Made by a program: the position numbers and the translations under genes. Under the pieces are notes generated by a model. The model was not told the DNA's origin. It was given only the letters and a program-made list of their open reading frames with translations, and did not search any database. 64,000 nt of DNA from Gambelia wislizenii (Eukaryota; Chordata; Lepidosauria; Squamata; Crotaphytidae). The stretch spans positions 25,549,001 to 25,613,000 of the forward strand of contig JAUMIR010000003.1 in NCBI GenBank assembly GCA_030847615.1, written 5' to 3'. This document shows positions 33,005 through 45,453 of this stretch, in pieces. How positions within the stretch are numbered: the first letter of the stretch is position 1; each line of letters opens with the position of its first letter.

Positions 33005-34252
33005 AAAACCAAGTAACTCCCTTATGTAACCCCTAAATCCTTCTAATCTGCATGTCAAAGTTCATGTCCAGATTTCATTGTTTTGGGGAAATTATTCTGA
33101 TAGACAGGCCTGCTCTTATTATTTTAAATTTGTATCCCAATTTTCTGCATTACAATGGAGTTCTATATTTAAGGCATTAGGATCCAATAGTGGTTTTGGC
33201 TTACCCCAACATTGTTCAAGCGGGACCCCTGATTCTTCTGGTCCTCCCCATCTTCCCACAATGGCGTTTCTGGCAACTTCATTATTGCTGGCAAGTCTGC
33301 CCCCGCCCATGTCCAACCAATCAGGTTTCCACTTTCACCCTTACCGAGAATGCGATTCTGTTGTCCAAATAAGTGGTAATATGCATTTCCACACATTATT
33401 TCTAAAACCTCAGGGGAAACTGTGAAGGTTTTTCCTCCATAGTTTTTGTCTCCCCTCCTTCTGAATAAGGTGAATCACCACAGGATTTCGTTGGGACAAA
33501 AGGTATTCCCTGCAAATTCTATTAGGATTATTTTCACTGTCCAGACAAGACTCCCCCGCCCCGAAAGATCCCACCCTTTCAATTTTACAAAATGGGTAAA
33601 CATTTTCCCCAAATCACCCAACTAGCCACAAAATGTAGCAGTTTAGCATTTTTTTAGTTTAGCAATTTAAAAGATGGTGCAGTAGCAACTGAAAATACAG
33701 CAAATAAAAACCATTTTGGAGATTATCAGCATTATAACAATGCCATGAGATGCGCAAAAGGGATTCCTTATCAGATAACGTCATTCCCCAGCGTTATGCA
33801 AGCATACTGCAGCCTTTACAAGGGAGTTCTTTTTTATTGTTGGAGAGAGTAAAAAATTGATCTCCCATAGTGTTTGTGTTCCGGATTTTCGTGTGTGTGA
33901 GAAAGTGCCCCATTCTGCTGGCACAATTCCAGCATCAATGGGTGGTCCTGCCAGAATACTTCCAGGTGCAAATGGGAAAACTAGGTACCATATGCTCTTT
34001 TTATGAACCTCCCTGTCTTCCTTGCAAGTTTCTAAATGTGTATCTGTGCTTTTCTGAACATTTTCTTTTTTAATTTTGCTGTTTGGGGGCTTTTTAGCAC
34101 ACTTGCATCTTCTCACGAGACACACTGAAATCTTGTCCACAGAGAAACATGAAAGTAAGTGGCACAAGCACTCATATTGCTGGATTCTTGGAGCGATTCT
34201 GTATTGTTATCATGGCAGCATGCATAAACGTGTGTCATTGTGCTGTAAAATA
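33005..34252. other. Unrecognised apart from one shared repeat
   Basis: 33420-33560 (minus) shares GGAATACCTTTTGTCCCAAC with 30338 (plus). Frames open at 33119-33396 on the minus strand have no family I can name with confidence. Confidence 0.35.
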
Positions 34253-34254
34253 TA

Positions 34255-34509
34255 CAGTAGGACCCCCGTACCCGCTGGGGTTTGTTCTGTGGGGGGGGGC
34301 GTGGATACTGAAAACCGTGGATAATAGTGAACACCATTGAAAATAATGGGACCTCTGGTTTAATATACCATAGAGTTGCCTTGGAGGATCTAGAAAATGG
34401 ATAGAGAGGACACATTTTCTAGGAAGGCTCTATGGTAGGTGTGCTGTTTTGTTTCCCATGGATAATTGAATCAGTGGATAATGAATTAGTGTATATGGGA
34501 GTCTTACTG
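34255..34509. mobile_element. Tigger-like MITE, CAGTAGGACC family
   Basis: The ends CAGTAGGACCCCCGTACCCG and GAGTCTTACTG are flanked by TA at 34253-34254 and 34510-34511. The body matches the copy at 9085 (TAGAGTTGCCTTGGAGGA, GGAAGGCTCTATGGTAGGTG). Confidence 0.85.
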
Positions 34510-34678
34510 TAGTGCCATAATCATGTATTTAGGCACTCATCTACTAATAACTTTACAGTAATTTTCAGTTTACTGGAGCTAATATTTTAAATGCTGCTTT
34601 TAGCCTGTTTTTATCCTGTGTTTTTACCTTTATTCTGTATCCCCTTTTTATCTGTGCTGGTCTATGACCGTAATAAAG

Positions 34679-34738
34679 ATTCTATTCTATTCTATTCTAT
34701 TCTATTCTATTCTATTCTATTCTATTCTATTCTATTCT
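34679..34738. repeat. (ATTCT)12 pentanucleotide microsatellite
   Basis: Twelve uninterrupted ATTCT units directly follow GACCGTAATAAAG, which looks like the 3' end of a LINE-type repeat whose terminal unit may have seeded the array. Confidence 0.92.
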
Positions 34739-34739
34739 G

Positions 34740-36504
34740 TTTACATTTATAGCAAATGCTCAGCTGAAGACATGGACACTGGAGGTGGGTGTCAGAGGAA
34801 AGACGGACTCTTGCTGCATTTGCTCACTCCTACTGTAATGTGTAAACACAACAAGGTGAGCTCCAAGTATGTGCCCAGTCTCTCCCATCAGGCAAAGGCT
34901 CTCTTGACAAAGGCTTCAGCAACAACTAGAGCCAAACTATTTGCAAGGAAGTTACAGAAAAGATATATGACTTAAAAGGTCCCTTACATCTCTAGACCTG
35001 AGGAGGGCAAAGTGCAGCCCATGGGATCCCTAAGCATGACCCTTGATCTACCCCTCCCCATTAAAAAAAAATCAGGCTGATTTTTTAGTGACTTTTTTTT
35101 AACCTGAAAAGCACAAAGCTGTTCCCCAAACAGGCTCCAAATGTGGCAGTTTTCCCACCTCTCACCTCGGGGCGGGAGGGGGGGAATTAAAAGCAGCCCC
35201 AGTTAGCCAAAATGCAGCCAGAAGTGAAATGATGTCACTTCCAATTATGCCAAAATGTACTGATGCACCCCTCTGGGCAGGCACAGGTGTGTGTGGGGGG
35301 GAAGGATGGCCTTTGAAGCTGTCCTTTGCTGTTGCCCTTCCATGTTCTAGATGGTGTGGGGGCAATTTTATTACACCCCAAGCTGTTTTATACCCCCATA
35401 TTTTTAATTGAAGAAAGAACTCCCTTCATCTAAAAAGTTCCAGTGAGCCAAAAAAAAGGGGCAAATTCCTTCATCTCTCCAAAGAATGTAAGGGTTTGCT
35501 TTAAAAAAAAAACCCACAACCTTAAAATGGGGTGGGGACATTGGAAGGCAGAGGCACAAAGGGGCCACACCAGGAATCTTGGGGTCATATGCTACCATGC
35601 TTACAGCTGTTAAAAAACTTTTCAAACAGCAGTACCCAGAAATGAGGACAGCATTTTAAGCAGCGGCTGTACTATTGGATTAGTCAACATTAAAAATTAA
35701 GAGAACAGATACTGATAGTTGTGTCGTTTTTAAAGTAGTTTTCAATAGACATTATTATAAAATAAACTGCACCTGGTTCCTCCATCTTAGAAGGGGCAAT
35801 TTTTTCCCCTCTTCCACTTAGAAGGAAATGCTTCATCCTAAGGAGATTTTCAGATGGGGCCAATATTCCGTGGCAGGCAAGGAACAGGGTCAAGAAAGGG
35901 TCTCCCTTTCAAATGACGTCGATATGTTCTGTCCTGCTTCCAGAGTATTCTATTCACAATGCAACATCCTGAATAGAACACCCATTCTGTGTCTGTCACG
36001 GAATTAGGGGTGTGCGAACAGGAACCCCGTTCTTGTTCTGAGATGACAGCCGCGGGGGAGGAGGTCTGTTCCAGGCACGATCGGACATCCAGGTAAGTGA
36101 CACCCTCCCCCCCCCAGGTTACTTGTAATTATTTTCTGTGTTTTGGTGCTTTGTTTTTACTTTTGACAGTTGGTTTTTTAAAACATTTTTAAATTTGCTG
36201 CGTGCCCGTTCTCTCGCAAGAATGGGCACGATTTCATTTGCCGGCCATAAATGCAGCCTTACGACGGCTGCATTTACGACCAGCCAGTGAGGGGAGGGGG
36301 AGGACGTTCCTGCTATGGAATGAATGTAAGTGTGTGGACATTTTTCTTCTATTCCACAGCAGGTACGGGAACGGAGGTGGCGGGGCAGGAATGGGATATT
36401 TGGCCCCATCTGACAATGTCCGATGACAGCAGTTGTTGCCCTAAAGAAAGATTTTTCTTCAATTTTTCTCTCTGCAAATTGTTTTTTTATACAGATGTCA
36501 TTGT
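34740..36504. other. No gene recognised
   Basis: Contains a short perfect hairpin near 36247 (TAAATGCAGCC and GGCTGCATTTA) inside a GC-rich stretch (about 36000-36430) that may be a MITE. Nothing else could be assigned. Confidence 0.35.
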
Positions 36505-37075
36505 TGTGATTTGCCGTCAAGTCAGCTTCAACTTATGGTGACCCTACGAATGAGAGACCTTCATGAACATGAGTCATGAAAAGCTCTTCTCATGTATCTC
36601 ATGTCGATCTTCCTATCTACCTCTATAACATAGTCTTACTTTTCTCCTACTCCCTTCCACTTTACTGAGCAGTATCAACTTTTCTAGTGAGTGATGATGT
36701 GTCCAAAATAAGATAGCCACAGTTAAGTCATTTTGGTTTCTAGTGAGAGTTCGTGTTTAATTTGCTCTTTGACTCATTTGTCTTCTTGAAAGTCCAAGGT
36801 ATCTGCAGAAGTCTTCTCCAGAACATTTTAAATGGCGTGAGCTGTTTTGGGTCCCGCCATAGGGAGAAAGGCGGGATGATGATGATGATTTCCAATGATT
36901 TTCTTCCTGTCAGTTTTCTCCACTGTCAAGCTTTCATAGCTGTACATAGAAATCAGAAATAAAATGGATGGTTCTGAGTTTGTCATTTAATGATATATCT
37001 TTACACTTGAAGGTCTTACCTAGTTCTTTCACAGCTGCCTTTCTGAGTCCTACAATATACAACACAATCAATTAA
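36505..37075 (-). mobile_element. BovB-like (RTE) LINE 3' fragment
   Basis: The block GTGACCCTACGAATGAGAGA, then GATGTGTCCAAAATAAGATA, TGTCTTCTTGAAAGTCCAAG and TCAGTTTTCTCCACTGTCAA, is the order I recall for the 3' region of squamate BovB on the minus strand. A small unrelated piece (about 36833-36890, with a TGA microsatellite) is inserted. Old and frame-broken. Confidence 0.55.
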
Positions 37076-38460
37076 CATTTCCACAATTCATTTAGGAGTT
37101 CTTTAAGTGGCAGTGTCTGTTAAAGTATGATTTTATCCCAGCAAAACAAAACTTGCATGCATCTTCCTTAAGAATTTGGGTAGTTAGAGTAATTCCTTTA
37201 GAGGGGGGAATGGGGGGGCAACATGATCACATGCAACTCTCAGGGCACTTTTGTGGCCCCAGGTTTCTCTGGGTTTAATCTTTTGCTACCAAATGCCCTC
37301 TTGGGCCTATGTGGGCTTTTTTTTTTTTTTTTTTGCCTCTTCCAGGCTATATTAGGGCCAGGAGAGACCAGAAGTCACTTTCTGTTTTAAAAAGGCTTCT
37401 CCTGGACCTAAAATGGCCCAGGGGAGCAAAACTATGGCAAAATATGCCCCCACAGTCTCTGCAGGGTATTTGGGTTCAAACAGATTTTAATGTAGTGAGG
37501 CCTTCCAAGGTCTCCTGGGGAGCTAATGTGGCCTCCAAGCCTTGAACAGTGTAAAGTTTAGACACCCATCCTGCTTTAAAGTAATTTTAACTACTAGCAC
37601 AAACCTATGGATAGGGTGGTCATGTTACTTTGCATGACAGAGGATAGTCCTCTTCTTTAAAGACATTGCATTTTGAAAAGCTGTCCAGTCCAAATCCAGT
37701 TTAAAAATAAGGAACCATAAAAGGGGAGAGCAGGAGCCTTGGAGTTGCTCATCACCACTTAACACCTGGAAGCAAAGTGAACAGGTTTTTCATTAGGGTG
37801 AGATGAATTGCATGTCTATTCAAATTACATGAATTATTGTTAAAGGTTATCTCTACTTATAAACGAGCATATGTAAAATGTATGTATAGCTAGGTCCTCT
37901 ATGGTGCCAGTTTGTTTTTATTTTTCTGTCACAGGAAAAATATACAGGACCCTCATAGTATTGAGTGTGTTTTGTGCATCATGTGGTTACTGTGGCAATT
38001 AAATCAATTGCAAGTTGTAACACAACAAAATATAGAGAAGTTAAAGGGATGTATGTGGGAATACTTGTGCAAGGCACTGTATGTTTTTCTAAATACCACT
38101 TTGATATTTCTTTCTGGTTTTCAGTATGAAAATAATAGGCTGGTTGATGCTTTTAGTTATGGCTCTCTCAGGAACCATTCATTTCAATGGGTCTAGTCTG
38201 ACTAAAACTGGAATCAATTTAGTAATGTTTCCCCCCTAATAAAGATAAGTATTTGTTATTATTTTACGTTAAATATGAAATTTGAAACTATTTTCAAACA
38301 GTAGTTGTAAGTACTATTCAGTGTAGTTAACTATTGCTCGATTTTGAACAAATGGTACACTTTAACAAAGTTAATTAATCCTTGGTTCATTCCTGATTTT
38401 AGATATTACATAATAGCAACTCTGACACTAGACTTAAATATGTGTACACAATTATTTGGA
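37076..38460. other. No recognised feature
   Basis: No exon or repeat identified; T-run at 37318-37334. Confidence 0.4.
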
Positions 38461-38645
38461 GTCATAATGGTGTAGTGGTTTGAATGTTGGACTATGACTC
38501 TGGACACCGGGGTTCGATTGCCCGCTCAGCCATGAAAACCCACTGGGTGACTGGGCAAATCACACTCTTAGCCTTAGAAAACTTCATGATAGTTTCACCT
38601 TTGGGTTACCTAAGTTGGAAACAACTTGAAGGCACACAGTAACAC
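38461..38645 (+). mobile_element. tRNA-derived SINE with BovB-like tail
   Basis: GGTGTAGTGGTTTGAATGTT head, CCGGGGTTCGATTGCCCG B-box, AAAACCCACTGGGTGACTGG, tail GGAAACAACTTGAAGGCACA. Confidence 0.85.
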
Positions 38646-38735
38646 TCAGAAATAGAAATTTTGCCATTGTGGTTTCTCAAGCTTACTTAAAATGGAGACG
38701 CAAATTAAGAATGAAGCTTTTCAGATAGTGTAAAG

Positions 38736-39082
38736 CAGTGGTTCTTAACCTGTGGTCTGTGGACTGCCAGGGGGCCACAATGTCCTCACAGGAGGTCCAC
38801 GAAGGCTTGAAGGCTGCTCACTCTTGGCCCACCTCCTCCCCACAGTGGAATATCCACGTGACTTAAGCCAAGCAAAGGCTAGCTGGCTGGCTTGGCCTGT
38901 GCAGTGCTGTTCAATTCACTCCAGCCACATACTTGCAGGAAGAAGCAGGAGAGGTTTAATGGATGGTGTAATTGTATCACCACCACCACCACCACCAGGC
39001 TTTTAAATCTTATCTTGGGGGACCACAGCAACAAAAGATATTTAAAGGAGATCCCTGGTAAAGAAAAGGTTAAGAGCCACTG
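38736..39082. mobile_element. Non-autonomous hAT element, copy 2
   Basis: Starts CAGTGGTTCTTAACCTGTGG and ends AAGGTTAAGAGCCACTG, the best-preserved terminal pair of the three copies. The flanking octamers (GTGTAAAG and TTCTAACG) match at five of eight positions, so the duplication is diverged or lost. The internal microsatellite is ACC-type (38979-38998). Confidence 0.85.
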
Positions 39083-41980
39083 TTCTAACGCGGTGGCCCT
39101 CAGTGATGACCCCTGGGCCATTCCCTGGCAAATTTCCAGCAAAGAAAGAATTGCACCCAATGGGCACAAATAAGTTGCCAGTCCTTAGCACACTGGGAAA
39201 AGTAATCGCTCATCCCCCACATCCTACAGGATTGCTTAGCAATTGGCAGCTCAATGCAACCAACCAGTCCCTGCAGCAGAGAACTGGCACTCCAATCTCC
39301 ACTGTCACTGTTAACATGCCCTACAAACCATTGGCTCTAACAGTTTGGAAGTTACTTTTGCAGAAATTCATATTGTAATCAATATGTTACCTATATTCCA
39401 TTCAGCAATTATTTACTATTGCAGTAAAGCTCAGAATTTAATGTTCAGCAAAGGCCTAGCTCAAAAGTAGACATTGGTTCTTCGATTATGAGATTGCAAC
39501 TCCCATCGCACCTAGCTGATGGAGGACCAGAGCTTGTCCACCCCTGACCTAATCAACCATGAGTGCATAGCATCCATTTTGTTTCTCCCAGGCTATGCTA
39601 TATGCCAGGTGGGCAGACTTCAAGTTTTCAGAATCTTCTTTCCTTTTGCTTTAGCAGAATGTAGAGGTCTACCAGAGCTAGGTGCAAAATCATGGCTTGG
39701 GAGAGTAGATCTACACTAACAACAAAGAAACATGCACCTTTGAGCAAGTTTAACTCATACATTTGTAATCACAAGCCAATTTACACAAAAATCCAATCTC
39801 CCCCCTTTTTTCATTGTTTTTTTTAAAGTGGGGGGGGATACATTTTGGTTGCTGCTGTTGTTAGGCAAGTCAGAAAAACCCTTGCTGTGTTGCAAATCGC
39901 TCTGAGATCCACTAACAGATCCTAATCTACCTTCTGCCCACCCATGTTATGCCTGTAAGATGCTATTGACTTTTCTCTGAAGAACAACATGTACTAAATT
40001 AAGCATTGATCATGAGCTGATATCCAATTGTTACAGCTGTTCCATTTTGATTGACTGTCCAAACACAAATTATTAACCAGTTCAGCCCATGACAATCTAT
40101 CTTTAAGTCAGCTGATGCAAAAGTACAGTTGCTGTTGACTCAAAGGATAACATGAACAGATTTCAACCTGGGGCAGCTGGTTGGTCTTCTGTTACAGAGG
40201 TGACAAAAGACAAATCCAATTTGGAGTTTGCTGCTGCTTCTCCAAGTCAAACAGGAGTTCTGCCAGCACCACATGACCCCAATCTCAACAGTCTGCATCC
40301 AGGTAAACTCAGTAAAGGAGTTTGGAAAAGTTTAATCCACTTGCCACCAGTCTTTTAGAAGACTGCTGTATTATATAGCTTGGGAAAAGACATTGTATTA
40401 CAGCTGCACTTGCTAGTCACAGTTGAAAACTGACAGGCTACGAATAGGCCAGGGAATATTTCACTACTACTCTCTCTCCTGTAGTACTTACCTGCTATAT
40501 GTCATAAATCCATGAAAAGCTTTGTCATCAGGTAAATGTATGGACCTTGATGGCTAGATGCCATTATTTTTAACAAAGCTTATCTAAAATCTGTTGTACA
40601 TCATAGACTCCTCAAACTAGGCTTGAGGGGGACACAGGATGAAGTATAATCTTTACAAAATGGACCATTCTTTAAAGAAATCCCTCTATTTTCATGTGGA
40701 AGGGATCACAGCTGAAGAAGAAATGGTATGAATCTCATGTAAACTTGCTTCCAGTGAACACTTTAAAGGCCACCTTAAATATAGAACCTGAACAGGTTTT
40801 ACAAGCTTTACTTCACCCACTGTTCCAATTTTATGTTTGCAGTTACTGGTTATTTAAAGCATATCCCAGAAACAAAGCAGGATAGACAAAGAACTAGTTT
40901 GTTTTTGTGTCTCCAACAAAAGGGAGTAGAATAGCAGCAGAAATCAGCTTTTGCATGAACACCATATACTGTGGAGAATGAACTGCCAAACTGAATGAGG
41001 GAAGGGTTCAAAGCAAATGTACTGCGACATAAAACATTTGCATCTTAATAAGGCAATGGACTGTGATGACAGGACTTTCAGAGAGAAATTACTAGACATT
41101 GCTAACTCAAATAGTAGAACTCATGACAGATTGCTATTCAGATGAACAGAAAAATGAAAACCTCATGCTGTTTAATTTAGCAGCAACTAAACAACAGAAG
41201 AGTAATAAGAAAATCAGACCACATTTGTGAATGGTTTTTATCAATGCACACATAAAATGTATATATTTGAACAGTCAGAAAAATTAACATCTTCAGTCAA
41301 AACACTGGTGATGGAAAACGCAGTTCAAGGAGAAAAGAAGAAATCTGTTATGTCAACTATTGAAAATGCAAGCAAATAACTAGCATTATCTCCTCACAGT
41401 CACTTTGCTAGAAAGAACTGAATCTGTACTCATAATTTCAGTTTCAGACTGAAATTCAATGATTCAGAGGAATGATGTAAAGTCTTAACTTTAAAAATGT
41501 TTATAGAACTAAACACACAATGGTCTCCCAAGTCAGTCAAATAAAGGATGTGCAAGAGAGAAAGTGAATAATCAAACTCCTTCAAGGTTTCAAGAAATTA
41601 TTTGGTCTTGGTTATGTTTTATATGAGCTCTTTTTAAAATCTTTATGCCTATCCTTCTAAAGAGGTGAATACTCTCTCATGGCAGTGTCTACTCATCAAA
41701 TACAGTACTCTACTTTCTGAAGACAGAAAGAAATCAAAGATTAACATATTAAGGCATACACAGAACTATGCTGTCTGCTATTAAATTAGAATCAGTTCTC
41801 TTGAACATGAATACGTGGAATGTTGGCACAGAACTGAAGCCGCCATGGATACAGCTGCCACTCTCACTGATTGTGTGAGGTCTTTGTGACTTGCATTTCC
41901 CTAAAACACACACACCCTGAAATGGCTTTTAATTATACAAACTGAAAATTGGATAAAACCTTCAAATAATAGTAACAGGT
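39083..41980. other. Repeat-poor AT-rich region downstream of SEC62
   Basis: About 2.9 kb with no recognisable transposon or exon, in contrast to the rest of the window. Part may be an extended 3' UTR or conserved downstream sequence of SEC62. Confidence 0.4.
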
Positions 41981-42762
41981 AAAATAAGGGGTTTACTTTA
42001 TTTGTATGTTATGTACAGAATACACTTTTTGTATTATGATGGGGCAGGTCAAAACAACAGCTATAACTTCCAAATTATGCTGTTTCTCCCCTCTCTCCTT
42101 TAAACCTGCTAGAGATTACTTCTTTGCTCTGAACCATATGGACAGAACAGACTGGATTTCCTAAGCTGGTTGAACACAGTTAATGAGAAGCTTATAACCC
42201 TACAGCCAAGTTAGCACTACCTTGCATATCTTAAAAAAATGTTTTCTTCTTAAACAAAAAGTTCTAAGAAAAGTCTTATAGTTTATAAAGTTTAATAACA
42301 GTATCAATATGATAAACTGAAGAGTATTTTGTTGTAATCAGCAATCAAATTAACCTACCAGGAATAAACTTGAGACATGGTCATTCAACAATTACTGTTT
42401 TAAATTACTATCCTGGAAGTGTTCACTTACTGCAAACATGCAATCTCCCAAAATATTATTAAGCAAACTATGTTCTTCAGTATGCCTGATGACTCACCTA
42501 GACAGATCAAAATATCTATTGATTGACAAGAGGTGAAACAGATAGCTTTAAATGTATATTAGATTACTTAGAACTTATCTGGTTAAGTATTTTGTTTTTT
42601 TTTTTCTCTTTGTAAATACAAATCAGGAACGATGTTATAAAGCTGTTTGGCTAAACTGTATATTTCAGCAAATAAGAAAAAAAGAATGCCGTTAAGAAGG
42701 TGTTCCAGCCAACATAGAAAATCCAACTGCCTGCACAATATTCAGTCCCAAACTATAGCTAA
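41980..42762 (-). other. SEC62: SEC62 3' UTR (to first AATAAA)
   Basis: Sequence between the SEC62 stop codon (42763-42765) and the first AATAAA on the minus strand (41997-42002, TTTATT on plus). It has no repeats and is AT-rich. The transcript could extend further left. The actual cleavage site cannot be read from sequence alone. Confidence 0.5.
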
Positions 42763-43229
42763 TTACAATTGTTCATGTAAAGGCCTAGTATCTTGCTCGT
42801 CTTCTTCATCTTCTTCACAATCCCCTTCATCTGTTTGCTGGTCAAGTTCCTCTTTAGTTATCATTTCAAAATCATTTCCATTGCCACTACTGTGCTGAGA
42901 CCGGTCATCCTCTCGCCTGTCACTGTCTGTGTCCGAATTCCGTTCTCCTCCAGAACCTTCAGATCCAAGGTTTCCCAGCTGATCGGCTTTGCCATCCTCA
43001 TCTTCCTTTTTCTCACTGTCAGATTTCTCTTCACTGTCAGATTTGGGCTGCTTTTTGGATTCCAACTTCTCCTCTTTCTTTGAGTCAGCTTTTGGTCCTT
43101 TGTATTCATGTGTGTACAGGGGCCGGAAGGAGTCAATGAAGCCAACGTCAGCAGTCAGGTTTGGCAAGAACCAGAAGTGATGCCTTCCACCTGTTATCAG
43201 CCAGATGATAAGGAAAAGGATGCAGCGAG
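42763..43229 (-). CDS. SEC62: SEC62 last coding exon (C-terminal domain)
   Basis: Sec62 is an ER membrane protein that works with Sec61 and Sec63 in post-translational translocation and serves as an ER-phagy receptor. This exon begins after the acceptor CTCCTTGTAG (exon edge 43229) and its first two bases complete an alanine codon. It encodes the end of the second membrane segment (RCILFLIIWLITGGRHHFWF), PNLTADVGFIDSFRPLYTHE, a Lys/Ser/Glu-rich linker (SDSEEKSDSEKKEDEDGK), SDTDSDRREDDRSQHSSG and the acidic end CEEDEEDEQDTRPLHEQL. The LC3-interacting motif NDFEMI is at 42859-42876. Identity to mammalian SEC62 is high until the last dozen residues, which differ. The stop is TAG, CTA on plus. 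Confidence 0.97.
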
Positions 43230-45333
43230 CTACAAGGAGAAAATGTTCAAATATTTTTAATTATATTTATAGAACACAGAGTTTATTTCTAACTGCAAAT
43301 GACAAATGCCCTAAATGGTCAACAGAGGAAAACTTCTGGGTGAAACCTTGAGGCTAACACTGAGAAGACATTTAAAAGCTCAGGATCTTCCCACTACTGT
43401 TTCTTTTCCAGATACTGCTTTCCTTATCTAAGGTGGCTGTCACACTGCAGAAATAATGCAGTTTGACACTGCTTTAACTATCATGGCTCCATCCTATGGA
43501 GTCCTGGGATTTGTAGTTTGTTGTGGCACCAGGGCTCTCTGACAGAGAAGGATAAATATCTCACAAAACTACAAATTCCAGAATTTCATAGCAATGAGTC
43601 ATGGCAGATAAGCAGTGTAAAAATTGCATTATTTCTACAGTGTGGCAGCACCTAAGCGGTAGCTCAGGCATCTGACAGCCGAGGATCTCCACAGTATCCC
43701 CTTTTCTTATCTGCCTTGGGTCCTGTGCTGGAAGAAAGGTGGGATATAAATCAAATAAACATTTACTGTACTCAGATCTATTAAAACACAAGCTCAGTTA
43801 CCCAATTCCTTATTTGGCTCCAAATAAACTCATGCTGACTTCCCATATCCTGAAGACATATAAAGGCCTATTCTGATTGGCAGAAAAATATAATATCCTA
43901 TACTCAAGCTATAAGACTGAACTGCAGTTCCCAGGACAGGTCTTTTTGGTGGTACTACAATGGCCTAGAGGTTTGCTTTACACCTATCAAGAACAGGGCT
44001 TTTAGTATTGCAGCTCCTGCCCTGCATTTTCTTCCTGTGAATATTAGGCAAATACCAACAGTTTTGATACTTAGGCACCTGCTTACAATATATTACTTCA
44101 CTCAAGCTTTCTCTGAATTGTGATTAGCTATATGACTTTCATTATCTCGTGACCATTTTTTCCTTGCTTGTACTTTGTAATTGTGGGTTTCAAGCTGACT
44201 GCTGCCAACCATTTCCCTACCTTCCACATGCATGCTACCATCTTGCACTCTAACCTCCTCCCACGTACACATGTGCCTATATATTGTACATGCAGGGACC
44301 TGTTGCTGCTACTGTCAGTACAACTAATAGGCTGCAGTGCAGCAATGGGGCAAAAGGGTCAAGAAAAGTGGTGCTGGGCAAGCTGAAATACTGAGACCCA
44401 CTTGAAAGTGGGAAAGTATCCCCAGTGGACACCACCCCAGATTGAGAAATGCTGTGTTGGTTTATAGATAGCAAAATCAAGAGGGTACTCTGATCATCTG
44501 TCAGTATTGCACAACTAGAAATACAGACATATTAAATTCCTTATTTATAAGGCTTCATAGGTCAAAGTCAGTAGTATTTGCAGTTCACTTGCTTTAAATA
44601 TCCCATAATATTGTGCTACAAATTAAAGAGGCTATCTGCATAACAGGAATCCTCCATCCTTTTGCTTTACCCAGGACTCCCCTGTTTAGGAGACAATTTT
44701 AGAAATGTAGGGCTGCTTTCTGTTTTTGGCATAGACAGGAATGGAACATCAGCCTCTCAAACATCAAATTACTTGTAGGAATGCTTATTTCATAAGTATC
44801 TATTCCAAGGGTCAAAGGCAGTGGGAGACAAAAAATCTAGCAATCTTATTGTACTTTTGCGTGGGCAAAAGACTGCTGTCTTTAGAACCACTTACATCTT
44901 TTAAATGTTGGCCTTCTAAAAATAAAACGGCTATCTTGGGATTTTTTGTTTGCTTGTTTTTGCTTATTTGTCCACAGACAGATGCTACGGCACAGAAAGA
45001 TGGTTTGCCTAGTCCCTCAAAAACGAAGCACAATCTTAAAACAAGCCATTGCTGCAAAGGTAATTAGAGAAAGAGTAGACAAGGCTTCTTTTGAGGAATC
45101 ACTGCATTTAGGCCGCACCATGAGATAGGAGTGACAAGAGAACACTGTGCCTGCCTCCAAAGCCTGAAATCTACCATGAACACTGCTCACTCAGTCAGCT
45201 ATATTTGAAATGACACAATGGTAACATATAGTTGCTAACTGGGAAACTGCCACATTGTGTAAGCCTATGGGGAACTTAAAGCCAAGCTATAGAGATAGGG
45301 TGGGGAAGGAAAAGACAAACAAGACACACTTAC
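43230..45333 (-). other. SEC62: SEC62 intron (last)
   Basis: Donor GTAAGTGTG at the 45333 side, acceptor TTCTCCTTGTAG at the 43230 side. It holds a family B hairpin MITE (43432-43652) and no other recognised element. Confidence 0.9.
43432..43652. mobile_element. Hairpin MITE (family B) in SEC62 intron
   Basis: The left end GGTGGCTGTCACACTGCAGA followed by AATAATGCAGTTT pairs with the right end AAATTGCATTATTTCTACAG then TGTGGCAGCACC. Interior GGAGTCCTGGGATTTGTAGT and ACTACAAATTCCAGAATTTC are the usual inner arm pair. Confidence 0.72.
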
Positions 45334-45453
45334 CAACAGCCAAGAGGAGAATGCTAGCCACAAAACACCCAGCGCCTACACTCAGATAATAAACTCCTAC
45401 TCGCATCTCTGCAGGCCACAGTGGGAAAAGAGTTGCAGCTATAACAGCAGTCA
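45334..45453 (-). CDS. SEC62: SEC62 coding exon (membrane segments)
   Basis: A 120-base exon between acceptor TTTTAAAATAG (right) and donor GTAAGTGTG (left). With one base from the upstream exon it reads V-TAVIAATLFPLWPAEMRVGV, then YYLSVGAGCFVASILLLAV, with the last codon completed in the next exon. This covers most of transmembrane segment 1, the short lumenal loop (PLWPAEMR) and the start of segment 2. The sequence matches mammalian SEC62 almost residue for residue. Phase 1 at both ends keeps the frame. Confidence 0.97.

Noticed and set aside
33119..33396. Minus-strand frame resembling part of a viral or transposon protein
   Set aside because: No diagnostic motif. It is short, and similarity to the env remnant could not be shown.
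34681..34738. CRISPR-like regular repeat array
   Set aside because: Simple pentanucleotide microsatellite without spacers, in a eukaryotic context.
43561..43791. Short minus-strand frame in the last SEC62 intron as an alternative exon
   Set aside because: It falls on a hairpin MITE and a repeat tail.
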